Shown here one piece after another: positions 38,680 to 46,682 of a DNA stretch of 64,000 nucleotides (position 1 is the stretch's first letter; every line of letters begins with the position of its first letter). A program made the translations under genes and the position numbers. The notes beneath the pieces were generated by a model, which was not told the DNA's origin, searched no databases, and saw only the letters and a program-made list of their open reading frames with translations. Location: positions 1 through 64,000 of the forward strand of contig JACIXZ010000002.1 of assembly GCA_014360205.1 (NCBI GenBank). Direction: 5' to 3'. Source of the DNA: Tissierellales bacterium. GTDB taxonomy: Bacteria > Bacillota > Clostridia > Tissierellales > Tissierellaceae.

Positions 38680-40467
38680 ATGGTGCTTCTTGATGATAAT
38701 GTAGTTGATAAAATAAAAGAAGAAGTTGATATTGTTGAGTTGATTGGGAGTTATGTTCAATTAAAAAAGACTGGCGTGAATTATTCTGGTCTTTGCCCTT
38801 TTCATTCTGAAAAGACACCTTCATTTATAGTTTCGCCTATTAAGAAATTGTATCACTGTTTTGGTTGTGGAGAAGGTGGAGATGTAATAGGTTTTATTAT
38901 GAAGAGGGAAAACCTAGATTTTATTTCTGCTATTAAGTTTCTATCAGATAAATATAATATTGAAGTTGGTATTAAAGATAATGAGCTAGGTAATAGTTTA
39001 AAGAAAAGAATATTTGACATAAACGCTATTAGTAGTGAATTTTTTCACAAAAATTTATTGCAAAATAAGCATGCCCAAGAATATTTATATAATAGAAAAA
39101 TAAACTTAAAAATTGCAAAAGAATTTAATATAGGTTTTGCATTAGATTCTTGGGATTCTTTGGTTAAATATTTAAAGGAAAAAGGAATAAGTGAAGAAGA
39201 GATAGTAAGGGCTGGATTAGTTAGTAGAAGGAAAAACGGAAATGGATATGTCGATAGATTTAGAAATAGGATTATATTTCCTATTTTTGATGTCAAATCA
39301 AGAATCATAGGGTTTGGAGGTAGAGTCCTAGATAATTCATTACCTAAATATTTAAATTCTCCAGACTCAATAGTTTTTAGCAAAAGGAATCATTTATATG
39401 GATTAAATAATTTCATAAAATCTTCAGATCGAAATAGGATTATCTTGGTTGAAGGCTATATGGATGTAATTTCTTTACAAAGCAAAGGAATCACTGGTGC
39501 TGTAGCGAGCTTAGGAACTGCTCTGACAGTTGAACAATCAAAATTATTAAAGAATTATAGTTCTGAGATATACATATGTTATGACTCTGATGAGGCTGGA
39601 GAAAGAGCTACACTAAAAGCAATTGAAATACTTACAAGAATCGGAGTAGAACCAAAAGTTATTATTTTACCAACAGGAAATGATCCTGATGATTTTATTA
39701 ATAAAAATGGAATTGATGAATTTGAAAATCTTATCAATAATGCTTTATCTTTCGTTGAATTTAAAATACAAAATGTTGAGAAAAAATTCGATATTACCAA
39801 AGAAAACCAAAAAATATTATTTTTACAAGAAGTTGCTAAAATTTTAGCTGATTTGAAATCTTCAGTAGCTAGAGAAATATATATACAAAAATATTCTGAT
39901 AGATATAATGTATCAAAAGAATCCATTACAAGAGAAATGGGTATAAATATATCGAAAGAACCTAAAAAAACTTTAGTTAAGAAAGAGAAAACAACATATA
40001 TTAAAGCGGAATTGGAAGCAATATCATTACTATTACTCAATAACGAAGAGACTAAAAAGTTATTGGATTATTTAGATGAAGATCATTTTCAAGATTTCTA
40101 TTGCAAATTATGTTTTACCACATTAAAAAATAGGATAAATAATTCAATGAATATTTCGCCTCAAGACATTTTAACAGATCTTTCAGATTATGTTGATTAT
40201 AGACCAATGATAGAAAAAATATTATTTAGAGAGACAAACTTTGATATTAGCAAATTAGACGAAATAATTACAGATGTTATAAACAATTTAGAGTTAAATA
40301 AGCTCATTGCTAGAAGAGAAAAACTGATAAAAAAAATAAAGGAAGCTGAAAATGATGAGAAATACAATGAAGAAATTATTAAACTTACTATGGAAGTAGC
40401 TCAACTTAATAAAGAAATAGCTCTGATTAACAGAAATGGGGAGGAAGTAAGTTGGACGAAAAAATAA
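38680..40467 (+). CDS. dnaG: DNA primase
   Basis: This 595-residue replication primase has an N-terminal CHC2 zinc-binding domain ([11 protein letters not shown] ... [10 protein letters not shown]). The core has the EGYMDVISL and YDSDEAG Toprim motifs, and a C-terminal helicase-binding region follows. The ribosome site is weak (GGTGG region), which is odd for an essential gene and could reflect low expression. It overlaps rpoD by 16 bp, the usual macromolecular-synthesis operon. Confidence 0.97.
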   Translation: MVLLDDNVVDKIKEEVDIVELIGSYVQLKKTGVNYSGLCPFHSEKTPSFIVSPIKKLYHCFGCGEGGDVIGFIMKRENLDFISAIKFLSDKYNIEVGIKDNELGNSLKKRIFDINAISSEFFHKNLLQNKHAQEYLYNRKINLKIAKEFNIGFALDSWDSLVKYLKEKGISEEEIVRAGLVSRRKNGNGYVDRFRNRIIFPIFDVKSRIIGFGGRVLDNSLPKYLNSPDSIVFSKRNHLYGLNNFIKSSDRNRIILVEGYMDVISLQSKGITGAVASLGTALTVEQSKLLKNYSSEIYICYDSDEAGERATLKAIEILTRIGVEPKVIILPTGNDPDDFINKNGIDEFENLINNALSFVEFKIQNVEKKFDITKENQKILFLQEVAKILADLKSSVAREIYIQKYSDRYNVSKESITREMGINISKEPKKTLVKKEKTTYIKAELEAISLLLLNNEETKKLLDYLDEDHFQDFYCKLCFTTLKNRINNSMNISPQDILTDLSDYVDYRPMIEKILFRETNFDISKLDEIITDVINNLELNKLIARREKLIKKIKEAENDEKYNEEIIKLTMEVAQLNKEIALINRNGEEVSWTKK

Positions 40468-41612
40468 AGGATAATAAAAATAATTTAACTAGCAAACAGA
40501 TTGCTGAAAACAATTTAATTAAAAAAGGCAAAAAATATGGTTTGCTTACAGATAAGGAAATTTTTGATACACTAGAAAGTATTGAATTAGAGCCTGAGGA
40601 AATTGATGAATTCTATCAAAAGTTAGAAGAATTAAATATAGATATAATAGAAGAAAAGGAAGATATAGAAGTTGAAGATATAATTCGAGATCCTGAAGAT
40701 ATGATAACAGATATTGCAATAGATGATGTTGAAAGTGAAGTTGATGATGACATTAAAGGGGATATAACTTTACCTAAAGGCGTAACTGTCGATGATCCAG
40801 TTAGAATGTATTTAAAAGAAATAGGCAAAATTCCACTATTGTCAACTGAAGAAGAAATTGAACTTGCAATGAGAATGGAAAATGGGGACGAAGAAGCTAA
40901 GAGGAAACTTGCAGAAGCAAACTTAAGATTAGTAGTTAGTATTGCTAAAAAATATGTAGGTAGAGGTATGCTTTTTTTAGATTTGATACAAGAAGGTAAT
41001 CTAGGTTTGATGAAAGCAGTAGAGAAGTTTGAATATAAAAAAGGTTTCAAATTTAGCACTTATGCTACTTGGTGGATTAGGCAAGCAATAACAAGAGCAA
41101 TAGCAGATCAAGCAAGAACTATAAGAATACCTGTTCATATGGTAGAAACTATAAATAAATTAGTCAGGATACAAAGACAATTAGTGATGGAATTAGGTAG
41201 AGACCCAACACCTGAAGAAATCGCAGTTGAGATGGAAATGGATGTTGAGAAAGTTAGAGAAATAATGAAAATAGCTCAAGAGCCAGTTTCTTTAGAAACA
41301 CCAATAGGGGAAGAAGAAGACAGCCATTTAGGAGATTTCATACCTGATGAAGAAATACTTGCACCAGCTGATGCAGCTACTTTTACAATGTTAAAAGAAC
41401 AGTTAATGGAAGTTCTAGATAGTTTAACACCTAGAGAACAAAAAGTATTAAAATTAAGATTTGGTCTTGAAGATGGCAGAGCAAGAACTTTAGAAGAAGT
41501 AGGAAAAGAGTTTGATGTAACACGCGAGAGAATTAGACAAATAGAAGCTAAAGCTTTGAGAAAATTAAGACATCCTAGTAGAAGTAAAAAATTAAAAGAT
41601 TTTTTAGAATAA
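40452..41612 (+). CDS. rpoD: RNA polymerase primary sigma factor SigA/RpoD
   Basis: This 386-residue housekeeping sigma factor has an acidic N-terminal region 1.1 and then region 1.2 ([17 protein letters not shown]). Region 2 contains [20 protein letters not shown], and region 3 and region 4.2 contain [19 protein letters not shown]. The start is TTG 40452 with GGGGAGGAAG upstream, inside the dnaG end. A terminator overlaps its stop codon. Confidence 0.98.
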   Translation: MDEKIKDNKNNLTSKQIAENNLIKKGKKYGLLTDKEIFDTLESIELEPEEIDEFYQKLEELNIDIIEEKEDIEVEDIIRDPEDMITDIAIDDVESEVDDDIKGDITLPKGVTVDDPVRMYLKEIGKIPLLSTEEEIELAMRMENGDEEAKRKLAEANLRLVVSIAKKYVGRGMLFLDLIQEGNLGLMKAVEKFEYKKGFKFSTYATWWIRQAITRAIADQARTIRIPVHMVETINKLVRIQRQLVMELGRDPTPEEIAVEMEMDVEKVREIMKIAQEPVSLETPIGEEEDSHLGDFIPDEEILAPADAATFTMLKEQLMEVLDSLTPREQKVLKLRFGLEDGRARTLEEVGKEFDVTRERIRQIEAKALRKLRHPSRSKKLKDFLE

Positions 41613-41637
41613 GATTCGTTTACCGAATCTTATTTTT
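41608..41637 (+). terminator. Terminator after rpoD
   Basis: An 11-bp perfect stem (41608-41618 with 41624-41634) and TTTAC loop are followed by TTTG. The rpoD stop codon (41610-41612) is in the 5' arm. trmK begins 14 bp downstream. Confidence 0.88.
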
Positions 41638-41650
41638 GAAAGGAGAAATA

Positions 41651-42343
41651 ATGAAATTATCAAAAAGACTTCAATCTCTAATAAATTATGTGCCTCAAAA
41701 TTCGATTGTTGCTGATATTGGAACTGATCATGGATATGTACCTTGTGCTTTAATTGAAAATGGAATTTCTAAATATGTTATTGCAACAGATGTGAGCCAA
41801 AATTCTTTATCAAAGACAACTGAACTGATAGACACAAAGCTTTTTAAAGATAAGATAACAACGAGAGTAGGAAACGGTTTAGAGCCAATCAAACCATTTG
41901 AGGTGGACACAGTTATTATAGCAGGGATGGGAGGGACTCTAATTTCTGAAATACTTAATCAAAATCTAAAGAAAGCCGACACATACATTAATTTTATTTT
42001 GCAACCTATGGTTGCTTCAACTGAGTTGAGAATTTTCTTAAACAATAATGGATTTGAAATTATTGATGAGGATTTGGTTGAAGAAGACGACTTTATTTAT
42101 GAAATCATTTTTGCTAAAAGAGGGCTTGAATTTATTGGTGATGATATTTATTTTGAAATAAGTAATAAATTAATAAATAAAAAACACCATCTGTTAGAAA
42201 AATTTATATCAAAAAAAATTGAACAGTGTATTGATGTTAAAAAGGAATTAGAGGATCATTTATACTCTCAAAAGGCAAACGAAAGATATGACGAGATAGA
42301 GCACAAAATATTAAAATATAAGGAGGTGCTTAAATGCTTGTAA
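41651..42343 (+). CDS. trmK: tRNA (adenine22-N1)-methyltransferase TrmK
   Basis: This 230-residue SAM-dependent methyltransferase (YqfN type) makes m1A22 in tRNA. The SAM loop is VADIGTDHGYVPCALIENG, and the family motifs IAGMGGTLISEIL and LQPMVASTELR are visible. A C-terminal helical extension follows. ATG 41651 has AAAGGAG 6 nt upstream. It overlaps the Nif3-like gene by 10 bp, as in related genomes. Confidence 0.94.
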   Translation: MKLSKRLQSLINYVPQNSIVADIGTDHGYVPCALIENGISKYVIATDVSQNSLSKTTELIDTKLFKDKITTRVGNGLEPIKPFEVDTVIIAGMGGTLISEILNQNLKKADTYINFILQPMVASTELRIFLNNNGFEIIDEDLVEEDDFIYEIIFAKRGLEFIGDDIYFEISNKLINKKHHLLEKFISKKIEQCIDVKKELEDHLYSQKANERYDEIEHKILKYKEVLKCL

Positions 42344-43422
42344 GAGACGTAATCGAGGTAGTAGAAAAATTTGCCCCATTATTTTTAGCGGAAGAATGGG
42401 ATAACTCTGGACTTCAAATTGGAAATTTAGACACAAAAGTAAAAAAAATATTGCTAAGCCTTGATTTAACAGAGGAAGTAGTAAATAAAGCTATAGAAGA
42501 TGGTTACGAATTAATAATAACACATCATCCATTTTTATTTAATCCAATAAAGTTGTTGGAATTAAACACTTCCAAAGGGAGATTAATAGAAAAAATAATA
42601 AAAAATGATCTTAATATATATTCTGCTCATACTAATTTAGATCTAGCAAAAGGTGGAGTAAATGATGCACTGGCAACTCTATTAGAATTGAAGGAAACAT
42701 CTATATTAAGTCCAATTTGCGATAATTCTTTATATAAGATAGCTGTTTATGTTCCAAAAACTCATGAACAAAGCATATTAGATGCATTGTCAAAAGCTGG
42801 AGCAGGAGCTATTGGGAATTATAGTGATTGTAGCTTTGCTGTAAATGGAATTGGAAGATTTAAACCTAAACTAGGAAGCAATCCATTTATTGGAGAGCTC
42901 AATAAGATTGAACAAGTTGAAGAAGTTAAAGTTGAAGCAATTGCAACTAAGGATATTTTAGACAATGTAATAACAGAGATAAAGAAAGCGCATCCTTATG
43001 AAGAGGTTGCTTTAGATGTATTTAAATTAGAAAATTATAATTTTCAATTTGGATATGGAAGAGTAGGGAATATTGAACAAATGCAACTTAGAGAATTTAT
43101 TGAATTAATAAAAATAAAGTTGGATACTGACAAATTACTAGTTTACTCAATTAAAGATGATGAATTTCCTATTTCTAAGGTGGCAGTATGTGGAGGTAGT
43201 GGAAGTGATTTTATTACCTTAGCTAAAAAAAACGGAGCCGATTTGTATATAACTTCAGACATTAAATATCATGATGCTCAACTAGCTAATGAATTAGATC
43301 TAATATTAATAGATGCAGGACATTTTTTTACTGAAATTCCAGTGATGTATAAATTAAAAGAATTAATATTGGAAAACTTTAAAGAAGAAATAGAATGTAC
43401 AGTATATAGGGATTATTGCTAA
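42334..43422 (+). CDS. Nif3-like dinuclear metal center protein (YqfO type)
   Basis: This 362-residue Nif3/DUF34 protein has an N-terminal and C-terminal metal-binding half (WDNSGLQIG, ITHHPFLF, YSAHTNLDLAKGG ... TSDIKYHDAQ, DAGHFFTE) with a PII-like domain inserted in the middle (about 125-230), the YqfO form. The role is unsettled; related proteins are linked to metal or GTP-cyclohydrolase-like activity. AAGGAGGTG precedes the ATG. It follows trmK, the common pair. Confidence 0.92.
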   Translation: MLVRDVIEVVEKFAPLFLAEEWDNSGLQIGNLDTKVKKILLSLDLTEEVVNKAIEDGYELIITHHPFLFNPIKLLELNTSKGRLIEKIIKNDLNIYSAHTNLDLAKGGVNDALATLLELKETSILSPICDNSLYKIAVYVPKTHEQSILDALSKAGAGAIGNYSDCSFAVNGIGRFKPKLGSNPFIGELNKIEQVEEVKVEAIATKDILDNVITEIKKAHPYEEVALDVFKLENYNFQFGYGRVGNIEQMQLREFIELIKIKLDTDKLLVYSIKDDEFPISKVAVCGGSGSDFITLAKKNGADLYITSDIKYHDAQLANELDLILIDAGHFFTEIPVMYKLKELILENFKEEIECTVYRDYC

Positions 43423-43451
43423 TGTAGCAATATTTTATGAGGTGATAAACC

Positions 43452-44165
43452 GTGAGAGACTTAGATTTAATATATGAGCTAGACATAATTTACAACGAAA
43501 TAACAATAAAAGAAAAAGAATTAGAAAGACTAAACAATAGATTGGAAATAAATAAAACAGAGGAAGAAAAGAAAAGATATATAATTGAATTAGACAATTT
43601 AAATAATTTACTTAATGATAAGCACAGCATATTAAGGAAAAAAGAAAATGAACTAAAAGACTATAAATATAAGCTTAATAATTTAAAAGATAGCTACGAA
43701 AAAACAAATGTAAAAGACACTAAACAGTATGAATATTTTATTAGTTCTATAAACAATTTAGAAAATAAAATCGATTTATTAGAATCAGAAATTTTAGAGT
43801 TAATGATTAGTGAGGATAAAATTAGTAATAACATTATTAGAGTAAAAGAAAAAATCAAAGAAATATCCGATGAAATTGTTAATTTATATGATGCTAACTA
43901 TGCTAATGTAGATATATTAAAAAAAGAAATAGAAGCTTTACAAAAAGAAGTTTTAGAGATACGCAAAAAAATATCTATAAGTAAATTATCTGAATATGAA
44001 AAAATTAAATATAGAAAAAAAAGAGCAGTAGCAGAAGTTAAAGATAAAGCATGTACTTCTTGTGGTATGATCCTGCCAACTTCTTATATAGATTTTTTGA
44101 AAAAAAGTGATGATATAATAGTTTGCGAAAATTGTGGAAGCATTCTATATATAAACAAAGAATAA
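43452..44165 (+). CDS. Zinc-ribbon coiled-coil protein (DUF164/CT398 type)
   Basis: This 237-residue protein consists almost entirely of a long coiled coil (about 8-185, heavy in Lys/Glu/Asn/Leu) followed by a C4 zinc ribbon (CTSCGMILP ... CENCGSILY). This is the layout of the DUF164/CT398 family, whose members bind partner proteins; no function is certain here. GTG 43452 has TGAGGTGA upstream. It follows the Nif3-like gene by 29 bp, so trmK, nif3-like and this gene form an operon. Confidence 0.88.
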   Translation: MRDLDLIYELDIIYNEITIKEKELERLNNRLEINKTEEEKKRYIIELDNLNNLLNDKHSILRKKENELKDYKYKLNNLKDSYEKTNVKDTKQYEYFISSINNLENKIDLLESEILELMISEDKISNNIIRVKEKIKEISDEIVNLYDANYANVDILKKEIEALQKEVLEIRKKISISKLSEYEKIKYRKKRAVAEVKDKACTSCGMILPTSYIDFLKKSDDIIVCENCGSILYINKE

Positions 44166-44218
44166 AATTACAATCAAAATATTGATATAATTATAATATT
44201 TATTTAGCTATCAATTTA

Positions 44219-44227
44219 TGATATAAT
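44219..44227 (+). promoter_or_regulatory. Extended -10 promoter of rnpB
   Basis: TGATATAAT lies immediately upstream of the RNase P RNA, about 8 bp before its first paired base. No clear -35 is seen; this is an extended -10 promoter. Confidence 0.8.
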
Positions 44228-44235
44228 GAATAAAA

Positions 44236-44562
44236 GAGTAAGTTGTATGGTCGCATGCAATAGCATGAGGAAAGTCCGTGCTCCATAGAGTAAGGTGCTG
44301 GGTAATACCCAGTGGGGGTGACCCTAAGGAAAGTGCAACAGAAAGAAACCGCCACAATGGCAAGGGTGGAAAGGCGAGGTAAGAGCTCACCAGCATTTAG
44401 GTGACTAAATGGCTATGTAAACCCCATCTGGAGCAAGACCAAGAAGGAGCTTAAGAAGATAGTTGCTCGCTATCGCTCCAAAGGTAGGTCGCTTGAGCAC
44501 ATTGGTGACAATGTGCCTAGATAGATGACCATATAAACAGAACACGGCTTATAGACTTACTC
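44236..44562 (+). ncRNA. rnpB: RNase P RNA
   Basis: Catalytic RNA of ribonuclease P that matures tRNA 5' ends. The conserved blocks GAGGAAAGTCCGTGCTCCAT, AGAAACCGCC, GGTAAGAGCTCACC, the ACCCCATCTGGAGC region and ATAGATGACC...ACAGAACACGGCTTA are all present and in order. The first and last strands pair as helix P1 (GAGTAAGT with ACTTACTC). It looks like the A-type architecture, though I did not fold it. Its own promoter lies upstream and a terminator follows. Confidence 0.97.
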
Positions 44563-44569
44563 ATCACGT

Positions 44570-44610
44570 GAACCTATTAAGGGAGTACCTTAATAGGTTC
44601 TAATTTTTTA
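44570..44610 (+). terminator. Terminator after rnpB
   Basis: A 13-bp stem (44570-44582 with 44588-44600, GAGTA loop) is followed by TAATTTTTTA. Confidence 0.93.
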
Positions 44611-44722
44611 GAAAATTTAAAATCACAAAAATTGTAATCGTTTTGTAATAATTTTATTGTATAATCAACCACAGTGATTTATAATATAGCTAATAGGGCA
44701 AAATGCCAGACAAGGGGTGTGG

Positions 44723-45760
44723 ATGTTGAAAAGTAGATTAATTAATACATTTATTTTAGCATTGTTTGTTTTTATTTTGAGTGTAGGGTTTAAAGATGCA
44801 GGAATATTTGTTACAGACTATACTGTTAAAATTGATGATAAGGTTGTTGAAAAATTTAAAGATGGTGAAGAAATAGTTTTAGCAAAAGAAAATAAAGATA
44901 GCTTTCAAGTTATAAAAGGTGATTCCACTTATTTAATTCCCAAAAACGCAATGATAAGAACTACAAGAGGAACAAATGAGTATAAAACTATCGCTGAAAC
45001 TAAAGTATATGCTGATGCATCCTATGACTCCAAAGTGATAACAACTCTTAAGGAAGGAACGATTGTAAGTCTAGAGAAAACAAACAAAGAGTTCGGTTAT
45101 TTTACATATGCTAAGGATAAGGCTGGATTCATTGACTTTTCATCATTACAAAGAATTGAAAAACAAAATATTACTTATGGATACGCAAAAGAAGATAAAG
45201 TAATTAGCAGCAATGGCAAATATCTAGCTTTGATTAAAAACGAAAAAGTTTCAATTATAGATTATAAAGATGGGAAATATATAATTACAGATAATAAAGG
45301 GAATGAATTTACTGTTGGCAAAACTTTGATTGGATTATATGAAACTCTTGAAGATATTAGCAGAGGTGCAACAAGAACAGCAAGTGATGATATAACAGAT
45401 ATTATAAATGCTGCACATAGCCTAATTGGAAAGCCTTATGTATATGGGGCTACTGGACCAAATAGTTTTGATTGCTCAGGTTTTACTTATTCATTATATA
45501 GAAATGTATTAAATATAACCATACCTAGGTCATCAATAAACCAAGCTAATGCAGGGATTAAAGTAAACAAATTTGATCTAAGACCTGGAGATTTAGTATT
45601 TTTTAATACTGTTGGTAGAAATATCTCTCATGTAGGATTATATATTGGAGATGGTAAGATGATCCATGCATCGTCAGGGAGAAAAATGGTAACTATAGAT
45701 AATATTTTTTCAGGATGGTACAGTGGAAGATATGTTACAGCTAGAAGAATAATAAAATAG
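44723..45760 (+). CDS. NlpC/P60 family cell-wall hydrolase with SH3-like domain
   Basis: This 345-residue secreted or membrane-anchored peptidoglycan endopeptidase has an N-terminal hydrophobic segment (about 8-25). The extracellular part has an SH3-like region (about 95-145) and a C-terminal NlpC/P60 domain (about 225-345). The catalytic Cys is in NSFDCSGFTYSLY and the His in ISHVGLYIGDGKMIH. The region before the SH3 domain resembles SLH/copper-amine-oxidase-like linkers but is not assigned. ATG 44723 is preferred (AAGGGG upstream); a TTG one codon later is possible. It carries its own terminator overlapping the stop. Confidence 0.9.
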   Translation: MLKSRLINTFILALFVFILSVGFKDAGIFVTDYTVKIDDKVVEKFKDGEEIVLAKENKDSFQVIKGDSTYLIPKNAMIRTTRGTNEYKTIAETKVYADASYDSKVITTLKEGTIVSLEKTNKEFGYFTYAKDKAGFIDFSSLQRIEKQNITYGYAKEDKVISSNGKYLALIKNEKVSIIDYKDGKYIITDNKGNEFTVGKTLIGLYETLEDISRGATRTASDDITDIINAAHSLIGKPYVYGATGPNSFDCSGFTYSLYRNVLNITIPRSSINQANAGIKVNKFDLRPGDLVFFNTVGRNISHVGLYIGDGKMIHASSGRKMVTIDNIFSGWYSGRYVTARRIIK

Positions 45761-45788
45761 GTGCTTTTAATTAAGCACTTTTATTTTT
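45759..45788 (+). terminator. Terminator after the NlpC/P60 gene
   Basis: An 8-bp stem (45759-45766 with 45773-45780) and TTAATT loop are followed by TTATTTTT. The TAG stop (45758-45760) is at its 5' edge. The downstream T-run overlaps the leader of folD. Confidence 0.8.
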
Positions 45789-45805
45789 GGAAAAGAGGTG
45801 TTATT

Positions 45806-46663
45806 TTGGGATTTATTATAGATGGTAAAATCATAGCAAGAAGTATCAAAGAGGATATAAAAGAACAAGTAAATTCTTTAAGAGAGAATAAGTATATTCC
45901 AAAACTAGCTATTGTTAGAATAGGCGATAATTCTAGTGATATCTCATATGAGAAAAGTATAGTAAAGGCTTGTGCTGATGTAAATATTGAAACCGAAAAA
46001 ATCACATTAGATAATGATATAGATACGACCAAGCTACAAAATATAATAAAACTATTGAATGATAGAGATGATATAACTGGGATAATTGTTTTCAGGCCAT
46101 TTCCATCCAATATAGACGAAAACTTAATTAGAAATACTATAGATATAGATAAAGATGTGGACTGTATGCATCCTATTAATTTAGAGAGGATATTTGAAGG
46201 TGATTATACTGGATTTACTCCTAGCACGTCAAAAGCTGCACTATTAGCTTTAATTAAGAGTGGGGTTGAATTAGAGGGCAAGAAAATTGCTATAATTAAT
46301 AGGTCTATGGTTGTTGGTAAGCCATTAGCTATGATGTTATTATCTAATAATGCAACTGTTACAATTTGTCATTCAAAGACTAAGGACTTAAAGTCAATAA
46401 CGAGGAGCTCAGATATTGTAATAACTGCCTTAGGAAGAGCTAAATATTTAGATAAAGATTATTTCAACAAAGATTCTATAGTCATAGATGTTGGAGTAAG
46501 CTTAGACTCTGATGGCAAAATATCTGGAGATGTTGATTTCTCAGACGTTTTGGATAACGTAAAGATGCTAACCCCTGTACCTGGAGGAGTTGGGAGTATT
46601 ACAACCTGTGTTTTGCTTGAAAACACAATAAAAGCAGCTTTAAAACAAAGGACCTTGATTTAA
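45806..46663 (+). CDS. folD: Bifunctional methylenetetrahydrofolate dehydrogenase/cyclohydrolase
   Basis: This 285-residue FolD interconverts 5,10-methylene-THF and 10-formyl-THF. Seen are the catalytic Lys in ISYEKSIVKACAD, IVFRPFPSNID (variant of the PLP-type motif), DKDVDCMHP, the NAD(P) segment INRSMVVGKPLA and CHSKTKDL, and TPVPGGVGSIT. The start is TTG 45806 with GAGGTG 5 nt upstream, which gives the normal length. A 45-bp upstream extension would lie in the terminator. Its C-terminal codons form the 5' arm of a terminator. Confidence 0.95.
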   Translation: MGFIIDGKIIARSIKEDIKEQVNSLRENKYIPKLAIVRIGDNSSDISYEKSIVKACADVNIETEKITLDNDIDTTKLQNIIKLLNDRDDITGIIVFRPFPSNIDENLIRNTIDIDKDVDCMHPINLERIFEGDYTGFTPSTSKAALLALIKSGVELEGKKIAIINRSMVVGKPLAMMLLSNNATVTICHSKTKDLKSITRSSDIVITALGRAKYLDKDYFNKDSIVIDVGVSLDSDGKISGDVDFSDVLDNVKMLTPVPGGVGSITTCVLLENTIKAALKQRTLI

Positions 46664-46682
46664 AATCAAGGTCCTTTGTTTT
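46642..46682. terminator. Bidirectional terminator between folD and the PBP1A gene
   Basis: A perfect 19-bp stem (46642-46660 with 46664-46682, TAA loop) is rich in GC in the middle and ends in TTTT on each strand. The last six codons of folD are in the 5' arm and its TAA stop (46661-46663) is the loop. Confidence 0.92.

Noticed and set aside
44211-44396. Minus-strand ORF of 61 codons
   Set aside because: It lies within the RNase P RNA gene and its promoter; the conserved RNA explains the sequence.
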